Of a stretch of 64,000 nucleotides of DNA, positions 1 to 12,600 are shown one piece after another. Position numbers and translations under genes: made by a program. The first letter of the stretch is position 1, and the number at the start of each line of letters is the position of its first letter. Under the pieces are notes generated by a model. That model did no database searches. It saw nothing but the letters and a program-made list of their open reading frames with translations, and had not been told where the DNA came from. The stretch is from Sanderia malayensis (Eukaryota; Cnidaria; Scyphozoa; Semaeostomeae; Pelagiidae), in the NCBI GenBank assembly GCA_013076295.1, contig RQOL01000961.1, positions 23,300 to 87,299 on the forward strand, given 5' to 3'.

Positions 1-32
1 TTGTAGTTTCTTTACAAAATTCTTCGTTTTAG

Positions 33-1180
33 ATTCACTACAATCATTGGGAGAGCAGTGGTACCAAACTTCGTTTAAGAAGAAAGGCAAGCACACCCAC
101 AAAGCACATAGGCGAACAATAGGAAAAATAGTTAACGAGGACCACCCTCGTAACAAAGACGGCGAGGGGAAGAAAGACGAGAAGAGCAAAAGTAACTCCC
201 AAAAGAACAGCAACTCCCAAAAGAACATCAACTCCCAAAAGAACAGCAACTCCCAAAAGAACAGCAACTCCCAAAAGAACATCAACTCCCAAAAGAACAG
301 CAACTCCCAAAAGAGCAGCAACTCCCAAAAGAACAGCAGCTTCCAAAAGAATAACAACTCTCAAAAGAGCAATAACTCTCAAAAGACCAAAAGCAACTCC
401 CAAAAGAGCAAAAGCAACTCTCAAAAGAGCAGCAACAACTCTCAAAAGATCAAAAGCAACTCTAAAAATAACAAGAGCAACTCCCAGAAAAGCAAGAGTG
501 TGAACGAAATAAATAGCAAAAGTATTGATCAAATCAAAAGTTTTTCTCGGCGCCCAAGCTTGTCGTCTCAAATTGATGAGAATGATAAGTTAATGGATGA
601 AACGACAGTGAGGGAATGGAAAGCAAAACAACAGAAAAAGAAAAAGGATGAAGAGAAAGAAGAGAAGGAAGAAAAGGAAGAGAAAGCCAAGGAAAAAGAA
701 GAGAAAGCCAAGGAAAAGGAAGAGAAAGCCAAGGAAAAGGAACAACGAAATGACAAGAATAAGCAGCTGAAAGGGAAAAATGGTCAGCAGCAAAAAGCAC
801 AAAGTAATCAACAGCAAAAAACAAAAAATAATCAACAGCAAAAAGCAAAAAATGTTCAGCAACAGAAAGCACAAAATAATCAACAACAAAAAGCACAAAG
901 TAATCAACAGCAAAAAGCAAGAAATGGTCAGCAGCAAAATGCACAAAATATTCAACAGCAAAATGCACAGAATAATCAATGGCAAAAAGGAAGAAATGGC
1001 CAGCAGCAAAATGCACAAAATATTCAACAGCAAAATGCACAGAATAATCAACGGCAAAAAGCAAGAAATGGCCAGCAGCAAAATGCACAAAATATTCAAC
1101 AGCAAAATGCAAGAAATGGTCAGCAACAGAAAGCACAGAATAATCAACAGCAAAATGCACAAAATAATCAGCAGCAATAA
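33..1180 (+). CDS. Low-complexity S/N/Q/K-rich protein, apparent terminal exon (5' end outside window)
   Basis: Unrecognised protein. The frame is open from the left edge region to TAA at 1178-1180. No ATG opens it; a pyrimidine-rich stretch ending TTTTAG at 27-32 looks like a 3' splice site, so I read it as a last exon of a gene starting left of the window. The protein has a short ordinary basic start (GEQWYQTSFKKKGKH), then about 20 NSQKNS-type repeats (about 190-500), an Arg/Ser/Asp segment, an acidic-basic EEKAKEKEE repeat (about 650-745), and about 18 QQQKAQN-type repeats to the end. The 18- and 21-bp DNA repeats keep this frame throughout, which favours coding but also opens the reverse strand. 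AATAAA at 1308-1313 could be the poly(A) signal. It is probably a disordered protein; function unknown. It could instead be a non-coding minisatellite. Confidence 0.45.
190..1175 (+). repeat. Coding-frame minisatellite blocks (18-bp and 21-bp units)
   Basis: Three imperfect tandem arrays lie inside the open frame: an AACTCCCAAAAGAACAGC-like 18-mer (about 190-500), a 21-bp AAGGAAAAAGAAGAGAAAGCC-like block (about 665-740) and a CAGCAGCAAAAAGCACAAAAT-like 21-mer (about 780-1175). Unit lengths are multiples of three, so gain or loss of units would not break the frame. Confidence 0.7.
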
Positions 1181-2141
1181 AGGAGCATGAAACAGCTACC
1201 AAGAGTAGTGGACAGCAAACAGCCACAATGAAATGAAGGCAAGGAGCAAGTAAATGTCAGCAGTTATAAGCTAATACCAAAGCCAAAACTGCAACAGTAA
1301 GCTTAGAAATAAATATAATAGAATGTAAGATATGCAGAGTAATTGAGCCAAAGTACTAAACAGATGTTAAGCATTGAACATAACATTGCCAGAACAATAA
1401 TTTAAGCTCAAAACTTATTAAAATGATCACAAAAGCTTATCACTTCACAATTCCTTAAAAATTCAGGTATAAACATGTTGATGTGTTAGTAAACTTGTGT
1501 GATTGTGTTAGTAAATCTTATACTTAATGAAGTGTTTGAATTTAAAACAATTTTCACAAAAAAATATTTTAATCTGTCAATATGGCTTAATTAAATGAAA
1601 CAATCAACATTAAGATAATGTTTTGCTTCATTAGAGCTGGTTTCACTTAGTAACCAAAAGGAGCTATTCCAATCCTACCAAACTGCTAATTTTCAAAAGG
1701 CCAGCTAATTTTCAGCTCCATGGCACTCATGTTGCATTTGCATTTGGTAGCAATGCATAGCAATATGTGCATTCCTGACACTGCTTAACTCAATAAGCAG
1801 ACACCTTACTGCAACAGGCATTCGTCGCAAGGTAACTGTTGCAAAAGCACTTACCATTTATACCATGGTATTTGTTGAAAGCAGGCAACCAGTTGACTTA
1901 ACCTTTCAGCAGTAGATACAGGGTCTAATGGACATTAGAAAACTCTTTCCGTATCCATTCCGAGTCTCTGTAATACCTTGGATCACCAAGTTTTAAAACT
2001 GTTCTTTTATACAAGTAATAATACAGAATAGATCCTAGGAAAAAATACATATGATATAAACCTTATGCTATTAACCATACATGCTATCCATATTATATGT
2101 TATAGATATACTCTACTATAACTTATGTGAGGGTATTTCTT
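1181..2141. other. Gene-free stretch
   Basis: AT-rich sequence between the terminal exon ending at 1180 and the candidate exon at 2142. Apart from AATAAA at 1308-1313 I see no splice-flanked open frame, tRNA or long repeat. Confidence 0.5.
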
Positions 2142-2712
2142 ATGGATAGAAGACAGGTTGTGTTTGAACTTACCAACTCTTTGGAATACAAACAATGCTT
2201 GAAAGCCATCTTCCCAGATGTATTTACTTTTTGTATTCCACTTTTTCGTCTGCAAAAAGGAGACACGTTGCGAGAGTTAGTAAGAAGTTGAAATATGAAA
2301 TCCAGGTAAAGTCGAGACGAACACGAAACGAAAAGTGTGGGAACATTTCTGAACAGCACTTGTTTATCTGTAACGGCCACGCCCCCTATGTTCTTCAAAG
2401 GCTGTGCAAAGACCCACATAGTACAAAAGTGCAGAAAATTCAAATAAAAATCGTTCTTACCACCGTCCAAACATGCAGTCCAACTGAGAGGGCCAAGTAA
2501 AGAACAGTGAAAACAATAGTTGTCTTGAATTTACGAACGAGAAGATAAACGAGTCCAGCTTGGAATATATACGTGTTGAAGAACATGAGAAACAGCACAA
2601 TGAGTGCAAACACAAGACAGACATCTTGGATTCTGAAGAAAACAAGAAAACACCTTTAAAGCATGATCATGCTGCGTTGTTTGAAGCCCTTCCTGTCGAA
2701 GACATAAAGTAG
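2142..2712 (+). CDS. Probable two-exon small gene, unidentified (exons 2142-2279 and 2491-2712)
   Basis: Unrecognised. The first segment opens with ATG at 2142 ([16 protein letters not shown]...) and runs 46 codons to a consensus donor TTA|GTAAGA at 2280. The second segment starts after an AG at 2489-2490 and runs 74 codons in the matching phase to TAG at 2710-2712, ending ALPVEDIK. Its composition (Glu, Lys, Asn, His; acidic, no hydrophobic runs) looks like real coding sequence. The joined product would be 120 aa; no domain is evident. The acceptor lacks a good pyrimidine tract, and an overlapping ORF in another frame (2195-2500) is a rival reading. The first segment could also be an internal exon of a larger gene, including the one ending at 1180. 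It lies tail-to-tail with PPP6C. Confidence 0.35.
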
Positions 2713-3347
2713 GCCTAATGTCATTCCTATCAACTTCATCATGCTCAAAAATATACTTACACAAATATGACTAGCAGTACTACATTGCTTTCTTGAAAAG
2801 TAAAGCGAACGCGTTTATGCATACGTCGATGAACAGTAGAAATAGCTGTAAGTACACTACTGAGCGATATCTTGAAACTTGCATCACAAATGAGTCGCAT
2901 GCGAAGAAAGTTTCGGCCTTTGAGAAAGCATTTGTGTTTGTTGTGAAGTTTTGTGTCAAGGGTAAAGGAATGCTGCTGTAGGACACTCTCCCACCTTTCC
3001 AAACTTTATTGTGGGACAGATAATACAATGGCGCAATTGTGAAATCGACCGTTATTAAAGAGATCAGTAGATAGAGATGAAAAATTTTCCAGGCAATAAA
3101 GCATTGTATTATAAGAGAAGCTTGATTATGATAAAATTCAACAAGTGTACAATGTCATTTATGATACAGTACATTACAAAGATACCTCACGAGCCCGAGA
3201 ACTCCCTCCTTTGCATTGCAATACTCCCAGACGGGTAAAATTAACTCTTAAGATTATCCGAGAAAATTTTAAAAGCATAATATACGCAGATCTTAAGGAC
3301 AATATTATCCTATCGCATATAATAATTGAATGGCCGATGTTGATTGT
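2713..3347. other. Intergenic region between convergent genes
   Basis: Lies between the stop of the plus-strand candidate gene and the PPP6C stop. Only short shadow ORFs are present; no convincing exon, RNA gene or repeat seen. Confidence 0.45.
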
Positions 3348-5816
3348 CTACAAAAAGTATGGTGATGCATTTCTGACAGGTACAACTCTTTCTGTGTCTG
3401 GTACAGCACTAAACAACTTTGCTTCACGGTGATTGGCATCAGTGAAGTCCAGAACGGCAGCTATGTTGCCACAGCGATAACAGTAGTTTGGTGCAGACCA
3501 AACTGTGACAAGGTGACAATCAAACATGTACTTGAAGCCTTCGTGTACCAGCTGGTGGGCTCTGCATATCAAACTCAATTTATTTGTTGCATTGAACTGC
3601 AATGCAAAAATACCAGGGTCTTAATTCAGTCATTAATTACATCACACATCAAGGGGCTCTACCTTTTCAAAGTTTTACCGCACATCAATCTAAATCAATG
3701 CTTCATGTCCAGCAATGCGAAGAAAATCAATATACATAGTTTATTACGTTCAGTATAACACAGAAACATCTAGGAAGGAAGGCTATGAAGAAATATCTCA
3801 CCTCATTGGCAACCTTGGCCCCAAACAGCCAGCCGGCACCTCTCGGGCTGACAGCCCATGTCTCAACATCCTCTGGATCAGACCAAACTAGATTTGCAAT
3901 GAAGTTAAGCAAAACAATTTGTCCTTGGACAGTTTTTGCCTTGAGTTTATCTATGAATATCTACAAATTCATCCTTGTTTTTTCTGCTAATAACTTCCAT
4001 TGTAGCTCAAAATCATTGAAAATAATATTCATGAAAAGGATATCACAAAATGCCCCTTTGTGTGGTATCTCTACATTTCTCTCAATGGTTCGTATCTGCA
4101 ATAGAAGCAAAATAGACAGGGTGAAATGGTCAACAAAGTGTGAGTTATCTGTGATTAAAATAAGTTGACTTTTAACAAGGTTGAACTGAATGTATTTACT
4201 TGATCTATCGTTCGAATGTCGGGTGACAAGCCTCCATGCACACACAAAACCTCTTCATCAATTATCTAAAAAAAAACAGAATAGCTCACAGAAATCAAAA
4301 TTACCAGGATTGTACTGCATTGAGGTTTGGGAGATCTAAAGACAAGACAAGTGATTCATACTTACAGCTGCTATTGTAAGAAGATCAAACACTCTACAGC
4401 AATATCTCCAAGCATTGGCATTTCCATACTTTGACATGCATTCATCTAAAGCAAAACATTGTACACTCACTTAATAGTTTATTGATCATTTTTATTAAGC
4501 TTAAAATTTGTTGAAGCTTAATAAAATTTGTTTCGCTGTTTAGTAACCAGCTTTTTCTTTGACGTATTATTCTAATATGTTAAAGACATCAATTGCACCG
4601 TTGAAGTGAGGGATAGATCAGGAAAGGATACCGTAAAATCCGTAAACTTGTGTAATCTGTCTACTCTCGTGGTTTCCTCTGAGAAGAGTGATTCTATCAG
4701 GCCATCTGTCAAGCAATCAAAAAATAAAATATAAGACCTCATCACTAAACCTATAGTTTCAATTTACCCAAAAAATACCCATGTAATTATTTCTATACAA
4801 AGAAATGATCATTAAACTATTCATACAATAATGAAAGAAAAATTTCGAAGGCTTCAAATATAGTTGACTCTTGCTATCTCAACCTGGATGGAAATTGAAG
4901 ATTTGGTCAATATATAAAGAGATACTTGAAGAAACAAGTTTTGGTTTATGTTGCTGGAAAGTAATGTTCTGTTCAAGGTCAGTGGGATATTTGAAATGAC
5001 AAGAGACAGCTGAAAATAGCGCAACACACTTTGCTTTTAGTGTAAGAAGTCTTGTCCACGTTTCAAGGCTGTAATATCCTCTGTCAACAAAGTCACCCTA
5101 AATGAAAATGATATCATTTACAATGTTTACTAAATAGTTTTAGCAATGGACTCGCTAAATATGAGAGTAACAACCATTCAAACAAAAGTATGGCTTAATA
5201 ACCTGGTTACTATATAAGATAATCTAGAATAATAATAGAAGCACCTGGTTTTGAGATAATTCATAGCTCCTTGTTGTGGTTAAAGCAACATTTTACCATC
5301 CAAAATGTCTAAATAACTCACCATAAATACATAAGATGTATCTGGAATCTGGCCTCCAGTCTGAAACAACTCTTCTAGATCATAAAACTAAATACGCAAA
5401 AGAGAAATCACATTTTAATCAAATGCTTTGTTGTCTCGCATCGCATTACATTTGTATTTTAGCTCATCATATCCAATTAATGACTTATATTTGTCGCATA
5501 CCTGTCCATGGATGTCTCCACAAACAGTAACGGGCGTCTGTACAGGCTGCACATTTGATTCTTCCAATAAAAGATCACTAACATAATCGCATAAGCACTG
5601 TAGAACACAAATTATGATTTCAATTAGGATTCTCATCTGCTCGCTTTCGCACAGGCTCACCTGAGACTTGCAATATGACTAAAATTGTGAAGCCAAAAAT
5701 CGCGAAAACGGTGTTTTTGAGCATTGTAGCTGCTAATACGTTACCTTCAAGTCGTTTTCTGGTAAATATTTACATTCTTTTGCAATTTCGATCCAGCGAT
5801 CAATATCTATCGTCAT
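3348..5816 (-). CDS. PPP6C: Serine/threonine-protein phosphatase 6 catalytic subunit, 10 exons
   Basis: Metal-dependent PPP-family Ser/Thr phosphatase; the family enzyme forms the PP6 holoenzyme with SAPS and ankyrin subunits. Exons in transcript order: 5745-5816, 5502-5597, 5322-5387, 5030-5097, 4632-4705, 4366-4445, 4200-4265, 4044-4095, 3802-3893, 3348-3596. They total 915 nt, 304 aa, against about 305 in the family. All catalytic motifs are present: GDIHG (exon 2), GDFVDRG (exon 4), RGNHE (exon 5), HGGLSP (exon 7), RAHQ (exon 10) and a C-terminal YFL. PP6 rather than PP2A or PP4 is indicated by the start [19 protein letters not shown], and the CYRCGN and RVVPVRN tail. The intron after exon 8 has a U12-type ATATCCTTT donor; the exon 9 boundary is either 3893 (keeps the conserved Asp-Leu before VWSDPED) or 3887 (six nt shorter, in frame). 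The start is the ATG at 5814-5816. Confidence 0.95.
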
Positions 5817-6691
5817 TTAATTCGATACACCTGGAAAAGTTCACATAAAATAGGCAGTCCTTCCTTACTCGAGTTGACTTCGAATTTGAGATAAAGTATG
5901 CACCACGATAATCTTCCCAGTACGGATCCCGTGTTCAAGCCCAACCTCGTTTTGATAACAAGAAGAAAATTCCATGAAAGACCATATTTTTGCTTTTCAT
6001 TAATTCAAAGAATTATAACTCATCTATGGTAGTTTTTAACATAGAAGGTAATTCAGTCACGGAAATCTATATACAATATTTAGATCTCTTACAAAGTATA
6101 TATATATATATGGCTATGTGAATGCTGCTTTATTTACATGTCTAATTCTTATCAGAAATAAGATATTAAAGTAATGTGGTATTATCTTGCAGGGTTCTGC
6201 AGGGTTCAGGATAGATTTAGCAACAACCGGTGAGAATTTTAATTGCACAGGGAGTAACAGTAACCTCTGGTTCATGTATTTTGAAAGCTACGCATGAAAT
6301 TTCGGGAAAATTCAATGGATTATATCAGAAATGAACAAGCTTCTTTTTCAACAATAACTTATAAAGTTCACATCGTCTACACAATCCAAGAAACACATTC
6401 AACATGACAAATATAAAAAATTCTATGAATTCCAACTTCATAAATCTCACAGAAGAATTTCCATATTTGCCTCATTGCACTGTATCATTCATGTGTGTCA
6501 AATCAAGACATTCTCCATTTCCTCAGATATTTTAACCAGCTTGTATTGTGTACTGTCATCTTGGACATCAAATAAAATCAACAGCACAGCGGACGAGTTT
6601 AACTCATTGCCGACAGTCATGTGGAAAGGTGGGAGAGACAAGGAGCTTTGTTTGGGCCAAACAGGGCCATTTTAATGGCCTATTCCTTTTG
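5817..6691. other. Intergenic region 5' of PPP6C, 3' of the FAM149-like gene
   Basis: AT-rich, including a short (TA)n run near 6100-6112. It should contain the PPP6C promoter and the FAM149-like 3' UTR, but I see no distinct TATA box, CpG cluster or additional exon. Confidence 0.4.
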
Positions 6692-9600
6692 TCATCTCAC
6701 ATTTGCTCGACGCCGTTTCTGTTGAGTGTTCAATAAAGGAGGCCCATGACCTAAACAGAAAACCGATGATCATTATTCGAAAGAAATCCATATTTATTTT
6801 ATTCAACAAATAACGTTTCTCAATTTTTTGTACAACTAATATTCAACCTTTTATTGAACCTCACAACTCCCCTTAAAACAATGCTGTTCTATCAATCATA
6901 TCCTTGATATAATCATGCAAAAGAAACTTGGTTGATTAACACTGTTTCTAGAGGCAGCTTTGTTTGGGAGAAGAGAGAAATCAAGAACCTAAGCAAAATT
7001 TGCAACATCCTAATCGTCCCAAGACTTTTGCCCAACATTGTTGCACAATAGAAAATAGCGCGAAGAAACGCGGTATATTAACCACGAATCGATACCACAA
7101 TGACAGACACAGGCTGGACAGAAATATCAACAACAGAAACCTACCCCACATTACAAGATCATCTAATTCTTCCACGTCGTCGTCAAAGGAGACAGTTTTA
7201 CTGTTGTGGCTGTGAGTTCCGACTGGCATGCTGATTCCATGTAATACTCCTATGGTCGTATCGTTGTTCTGATCGCTGAATCCCGACGTGGAGTTGCTCA
7301 TCGTTGATAAAAGCGAAACGTTCGCATGCATTGAAGGCCGCTTTGCATCGTTCAACATTGTTTCAGACTACAAGAGATAAGCAAATGAGATGCGACATGT
7401 TAATGTAACAACATTGCTGTTCAATTATCAATTCAAGATGACTTAGATTCTATTGTTAAAGGGCTGATCAAAACTACGGAGAGTTTAGGGCAAGGTGCAA
7501 GAAAATAAAACGAAGCTTAATTATGACGTCATGAAACTAAAATAATCGTTGTTGTTGTTGATCTTGATTCGAAGCCAAACCACCAGCTATGCTAAAAATA
7601 TATTAGCTGGGTGGTTTGGGGTAATTTACCTCCTAGCTTCGGCGGGCCAGGGAATGACACCTATACCTACAATTATCTATATAATTTTATCGGTTCTCTC
7701 ATATTCACCCAAACTTTGTTCAGTGTTTATCATTGAGAGGCAATAGAGATGCTTGTATGGCAACGTTGTCATGTACAACTATCTGTTGTCTCTATCTATT
7801 TTATAATGGACATAGCTTTCAGTCTGTTAGTAGGGATACTAATGAAAATGTCAAACCTACTCGAAACGTATGCGTCGTGTTCGGCCTTGAGTCTGGGGTG
7901 ATTGCAATCTTCTCCTTATGCGGAGCACGTCTAAATGAGACAGGACTCCATTGAAAGGCTTGTAGCAATGACAAGGTAAGTATGTAATAAGAGAGGGAGA
8001 AGGGAGGTATAAACAAGGAAAGGAAAACAAATAGGGTGAGAGGGATAGAAAGCATTTCGGCAACATATTCACCTTGTTTCATTAATGGCAGCGCTGGATG
8101 CTCTCTTGCTGTTCTGAACCGAACGTGATTTCTGAAAGAATTGAAAGCATTCAACAACGTTGAAATAACAGAAAGACAAATAGATATGAACTCACGCTGA
8201 TAAGAATGGTAGATTTGATAATTTTGTATTTGTACCGAATGGCAACAGATATGAAGTTACGCATGTTCTTGGTCAGTGCAGGAAGGGCTGGGGGTATGTG
8301 GGGGGGAGGGGGGGGGTACAAGAGTAAAGACGACTTACCGGGCTTTTCGTTCTATCTTTTGACATTGTCGTCAGCATGTCAGTTTGGTCGAGTCGCTCTA
8401 TTGGAGGCAATGCTCCAGTTTTTGAGCTCCTGAACATAGACAAACATTCTTATACTACACTGCAGTGTACATTGTATTCCAAAAGATACACTCAGCATAT
8501 AGCTGAAAGTATGCAGTGCACAAAGACAAAGCACACATAGTGTACCGTATTACACAGAATTAAATAGTAGACGGTTAGCACATGATGCAAAGTTTTCAGT
8601 GCAGTGAATCATACAGTTAGTCACAATCTGTTTGCTAATCTGCGGGTAGCAAGCAACCAAAAGCAACTCACCACATCTGTGGGGAAAGTCCCGAGAAATT
8701 ACCCATCGGCACGCGGTGATCACCAGCCGTGTGTAACCTCGTTCCGCGGACAATTTCACCAATTACGTCATTCTCCTGCAGCAAGAATTTGAGAACGACG
8801 CTATAGCATAAGGATAATCTGAAAGCATGTTAATCAAAGGTATGTCCCCAGTGGAACAAAGAAAATCAGCATAGTTGCTCAACGCAGCATGGAGACATAG
8901 AGAAAGAGAGAGCAGTCTAAAGATAACTATACCTGAACTCCGGGAGTTTTCAATCGATCCATCGGTTGAAGCGGCTGAAGTCTACCTGACCTAAAACATC
9001 AACACAGTGGAAAATAAATCACTAACCAATACAGACTGCATGCAATTCTTACTGTAGGCCCAGTGCTAGCAGTTAGTAGGTAGCGTTTTCTCGAATAAAC
9101 CAACTCTCACCGTTTAGTTCCTTTCGATGACATTTTGCCGTAAAGTTGAAAATCGGAGTAGTGAGCACCTATGGAGTGGTGCGGAACTTTCGAAGAATGG
9201 AAGGTGCTAGAAATTGGTCGAAGCTAAGGAAGAAAATGCGATCATTCTATTACAATGTTTCTCTTAACAATTTCAAGCAAGCAAGCACTACTTCTCAGCT
9301 GCCAAACAAGTTGGCTGACACAATATAAATTCCTTAATGATGATAAGAATACACCAACTATATACAACAACTTTTCGTTGGTCCTACCTGGTCTCTCGAT
9401 AAAGGTGGAACATTGTCGTCATCTCGAGGTCTGGGGAGAAAGAGACAAGAAAATTTACTGACGTAATGATTTGCTTAGTAAACAAACAAGATAACAAAGT
9501 AGATTGACTCTTTTATTGGAGTAACTGGGCATAATTGTGGCCATTACCTCCAACAACTAAGCCGGACAGCAGAAGAGTAGTGGACTGTATACAATGCATC

Positions 9601-12600
9601 CTATTTATACTTACGGTACTGCCGAGGTGCAAGTGTCCCTCTGTCGCAATGAAAGAGATCGAATCAGCATGAGTTCTTGAAGAGAGGCAGCCTCGTTCGT
9701 GTAATTAGAAACTGAACTGTTTGTTTTCAGACCCATCTGAAATAAAAAGGGCATCAGATTATAATACAACAATATATCACCGTCTTTCCTGTGATCTACC
9801 TAGCAAACAAGCAAATCAAATTGGAGAAAGCCATATCTTTCATGCCAGAGATTGCATGCTCCAGTAATAAATTAGAGAATAGATGCCCTAACTACTAAAC
9901 TAGAAAGTGTACGCTCTATCTATCAAACTAGAGATTGCATTTACCTGAGAAGACAGAGGAGGCATTCGAAATGAAGAGTCCCTTGAGAAGGTTCGCACAT
10001 TAGAATAGTCTAATCCTCGATCCAACCGCTGTACGTGCGCAGGTAGAGTGTTCTTGTGATATTCTGTAAAGAAACATACATATTAGAGAATTATATAAGG
10101 ACAGAAATACAAGCTGTATTCCACAAGATAGTTTAACAATTACATCGATCACGTATCAGTTATACATCGCTGCATTGGAGAATATTTAGCTACAACACAC
10201 CTTTAACAAAACGCTTGTTGTATAGTTGCAGGAGTCCTCTCAGTCCTTGAAGGATCTGCGAAACAAGACATCGAATTGAAAAAGTGCAATTAGAGCTTCA
10301 AAAACTAACAGCTCGCCAATATAAGATAGTTTGCACAGCTTCGATGCAACTGGATATAAATTTACGTGGCTATGTCAACAACCAGCAGCAGTTAAAAGGC
10401 AAATCAAATTGGTAATAAAATTAATTAAAAATTAAAATCGAGACATGTTGGTGCTAAAATAACCAAAACAAACTGCCAAAGCGTCACATGATTCTTCAAA
10501 TAAACGCCTAGGCATTTCTGGGGCGTTAATTACTTAAGTCACGCAGGTATATAACTACAAGAGGCGTTTAAAAAGAGGCGCTTATCAAGAGCTTTATGGT
10601 AATAGAAGATACCTCTTCCCAAAGACGGTCAAAGGCTTCGTTGATAATGTTGTCGGTTGCAAATGCATTGGGGGTGACAGGCGGGTATCCACATTGTTTA
10701 TTTCGCTCGTTCTTTCGAAGGTCCTTTGCTTTCTCTATCGGTTCACTGTAGAAAGAGTATACATACTATACATAAACTATCGTCTAGCGCAATATGCTAT
10801 AGAGAAGCGTAACGTGGACACTATGCAACTTTTACTAGCAAGGAATTCGGGTTATATTTCACTGTGGTGTGGTATATCGCGGTACGCAGAGGTATGGCCA
10901 CATGTAGACGTTATTACTGCCATTGTCTGCTGTAGAACACGTCAAGTATTGGTCACGTGGCAAAGCATAACACGCAACAAAGATGCACTGACAACATAAA
11001 AGCGCACTTTGAAAATAATATACAGTGAGCCCTGTATGTAACGGACACCTATGGGATAGGTCATTCTGCGAGTTGCAGACAGGCATCGCTTGTATAGAGA
11101 GTGGCCAATTTTGTTTGGGACACAAATGGTTGTATGTTGATTAGATATGTCCGTTAATAGAGGTTCCACTGTATTGTTTTGGATACGTACGCGCTATCGT
11201 AGGCAAAGAACTCTTCCAAGTTTCCATCGACTGCGAAAATCTCCTCCTCAAGGTGTGCGTACGGATGTGGTTCTTCTGCGAAAACAAAACAGGGTTAAGA
11301 TGCAACACTTTAGCGCAGGAAAGAATACACATAATCTGCATCTCTACGTCTACAACCAATCAACCAATACAACACTATGGCTAAGACAGAGAGCGTTAAA
11401 ATTTGAGCTATGGAGGTACCTTCGAAACTTGGGCTCTTTGAAAATGTTGGCGCCGTTGAGGCTTCGACTTTCAGACCAGAAACAGAAAGGCTGCAAATAA
11501 GAAAACTCGAATCAGCTAAGCTGCATGAAGTCTGAGAAATCTATCTTTTGTAATAGCACTGGGTACACCGTCACGGTGCTTACATACAACATGAAATGTA
11601 CCTCATGTAAGTATTAGATAAACTAAGGGGGCATAGCTCAGGTACAATATAAAGTGGCGGAGTCCACAGAAATCCAGAAAGCATAACCTTGATAAAACGG
11701 GAAATAAGACATGGCTCAGGTAGCATGTGGAGCTGACCGAAATTAAAAAGGCATAGCTAAGATTAGAGCTCGCACATCAAATACTTCAAATGAAGGTAGA
11801 TAGATGCTACACGCAGACTGATTTGGAGTAATATTATGTCTATACTTGCCCGTTGAAAGCATTGGCAAATGTTTCCGTTTTGACGTCATCGAGCGAAACT
11901 GCCGTAGCGGCGGTGTCTGGTCTATAGATCATAGCAGGCTTATCGATGCAATCCATGACAATCACTTGTGTTCCACTGTCAACAGGGGGCAACAGCTGCT
12001 TGCCGAGAATCCTGCAACGAGACACAAAGCCTGTCACAATCTAATGCCAATCAGGGACATAAGCATATGCTGTAATGGTCCCAATAAAAATACTCGTCTT
12101 TCAATTGTATCATTGTAAGTTTTTATCAGAGATTTTTACATGTTGAAGGGTTAATTTGTGTTTAAATAATATTAAATGAAAAAAGCAGAGATAAAAAAAA
12201 GGCAAAACGTACCCCTCTCTAACCTTATTACTTGAATAAAGACTCCATACGCAGTTAGTTGGTTTTATTAAAGACCCGGGGCGTTTATTAAAGAAGTAGC
12301 TGATTATCTGGTCAAGATAAATAGATCTAAAATAAAACCCGTACGTAACAAACAACGTTGGGATCAATGACTTTGCCCGTAGTAAAGTGGTGTGTCACAT
12401 GCATAGAACTTTCTTTTGCAAAGGGATGACAAATATTGAAACAAAAATGTGTCCCTTGTATACAAGTGTCCGTTGTATAGAGGGGTCCGTTGTATACAGA
12501 TGTACGTTGTATACAATAGGGTTTCCATTGTATTAAATTATAGGAATATAGGAAAATTAATATTACCGCATGTGGTGAAATGTTGTGGCCCATTCTTTGC

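Noticed and set aside
44..1226. Minus-strand hydrophobic ORFs (Leu/Val- and Phe-rich repeats)
   Set aside because: They are shadows of the plus-strand S/N/Q/K repeats and have no splice or start support.
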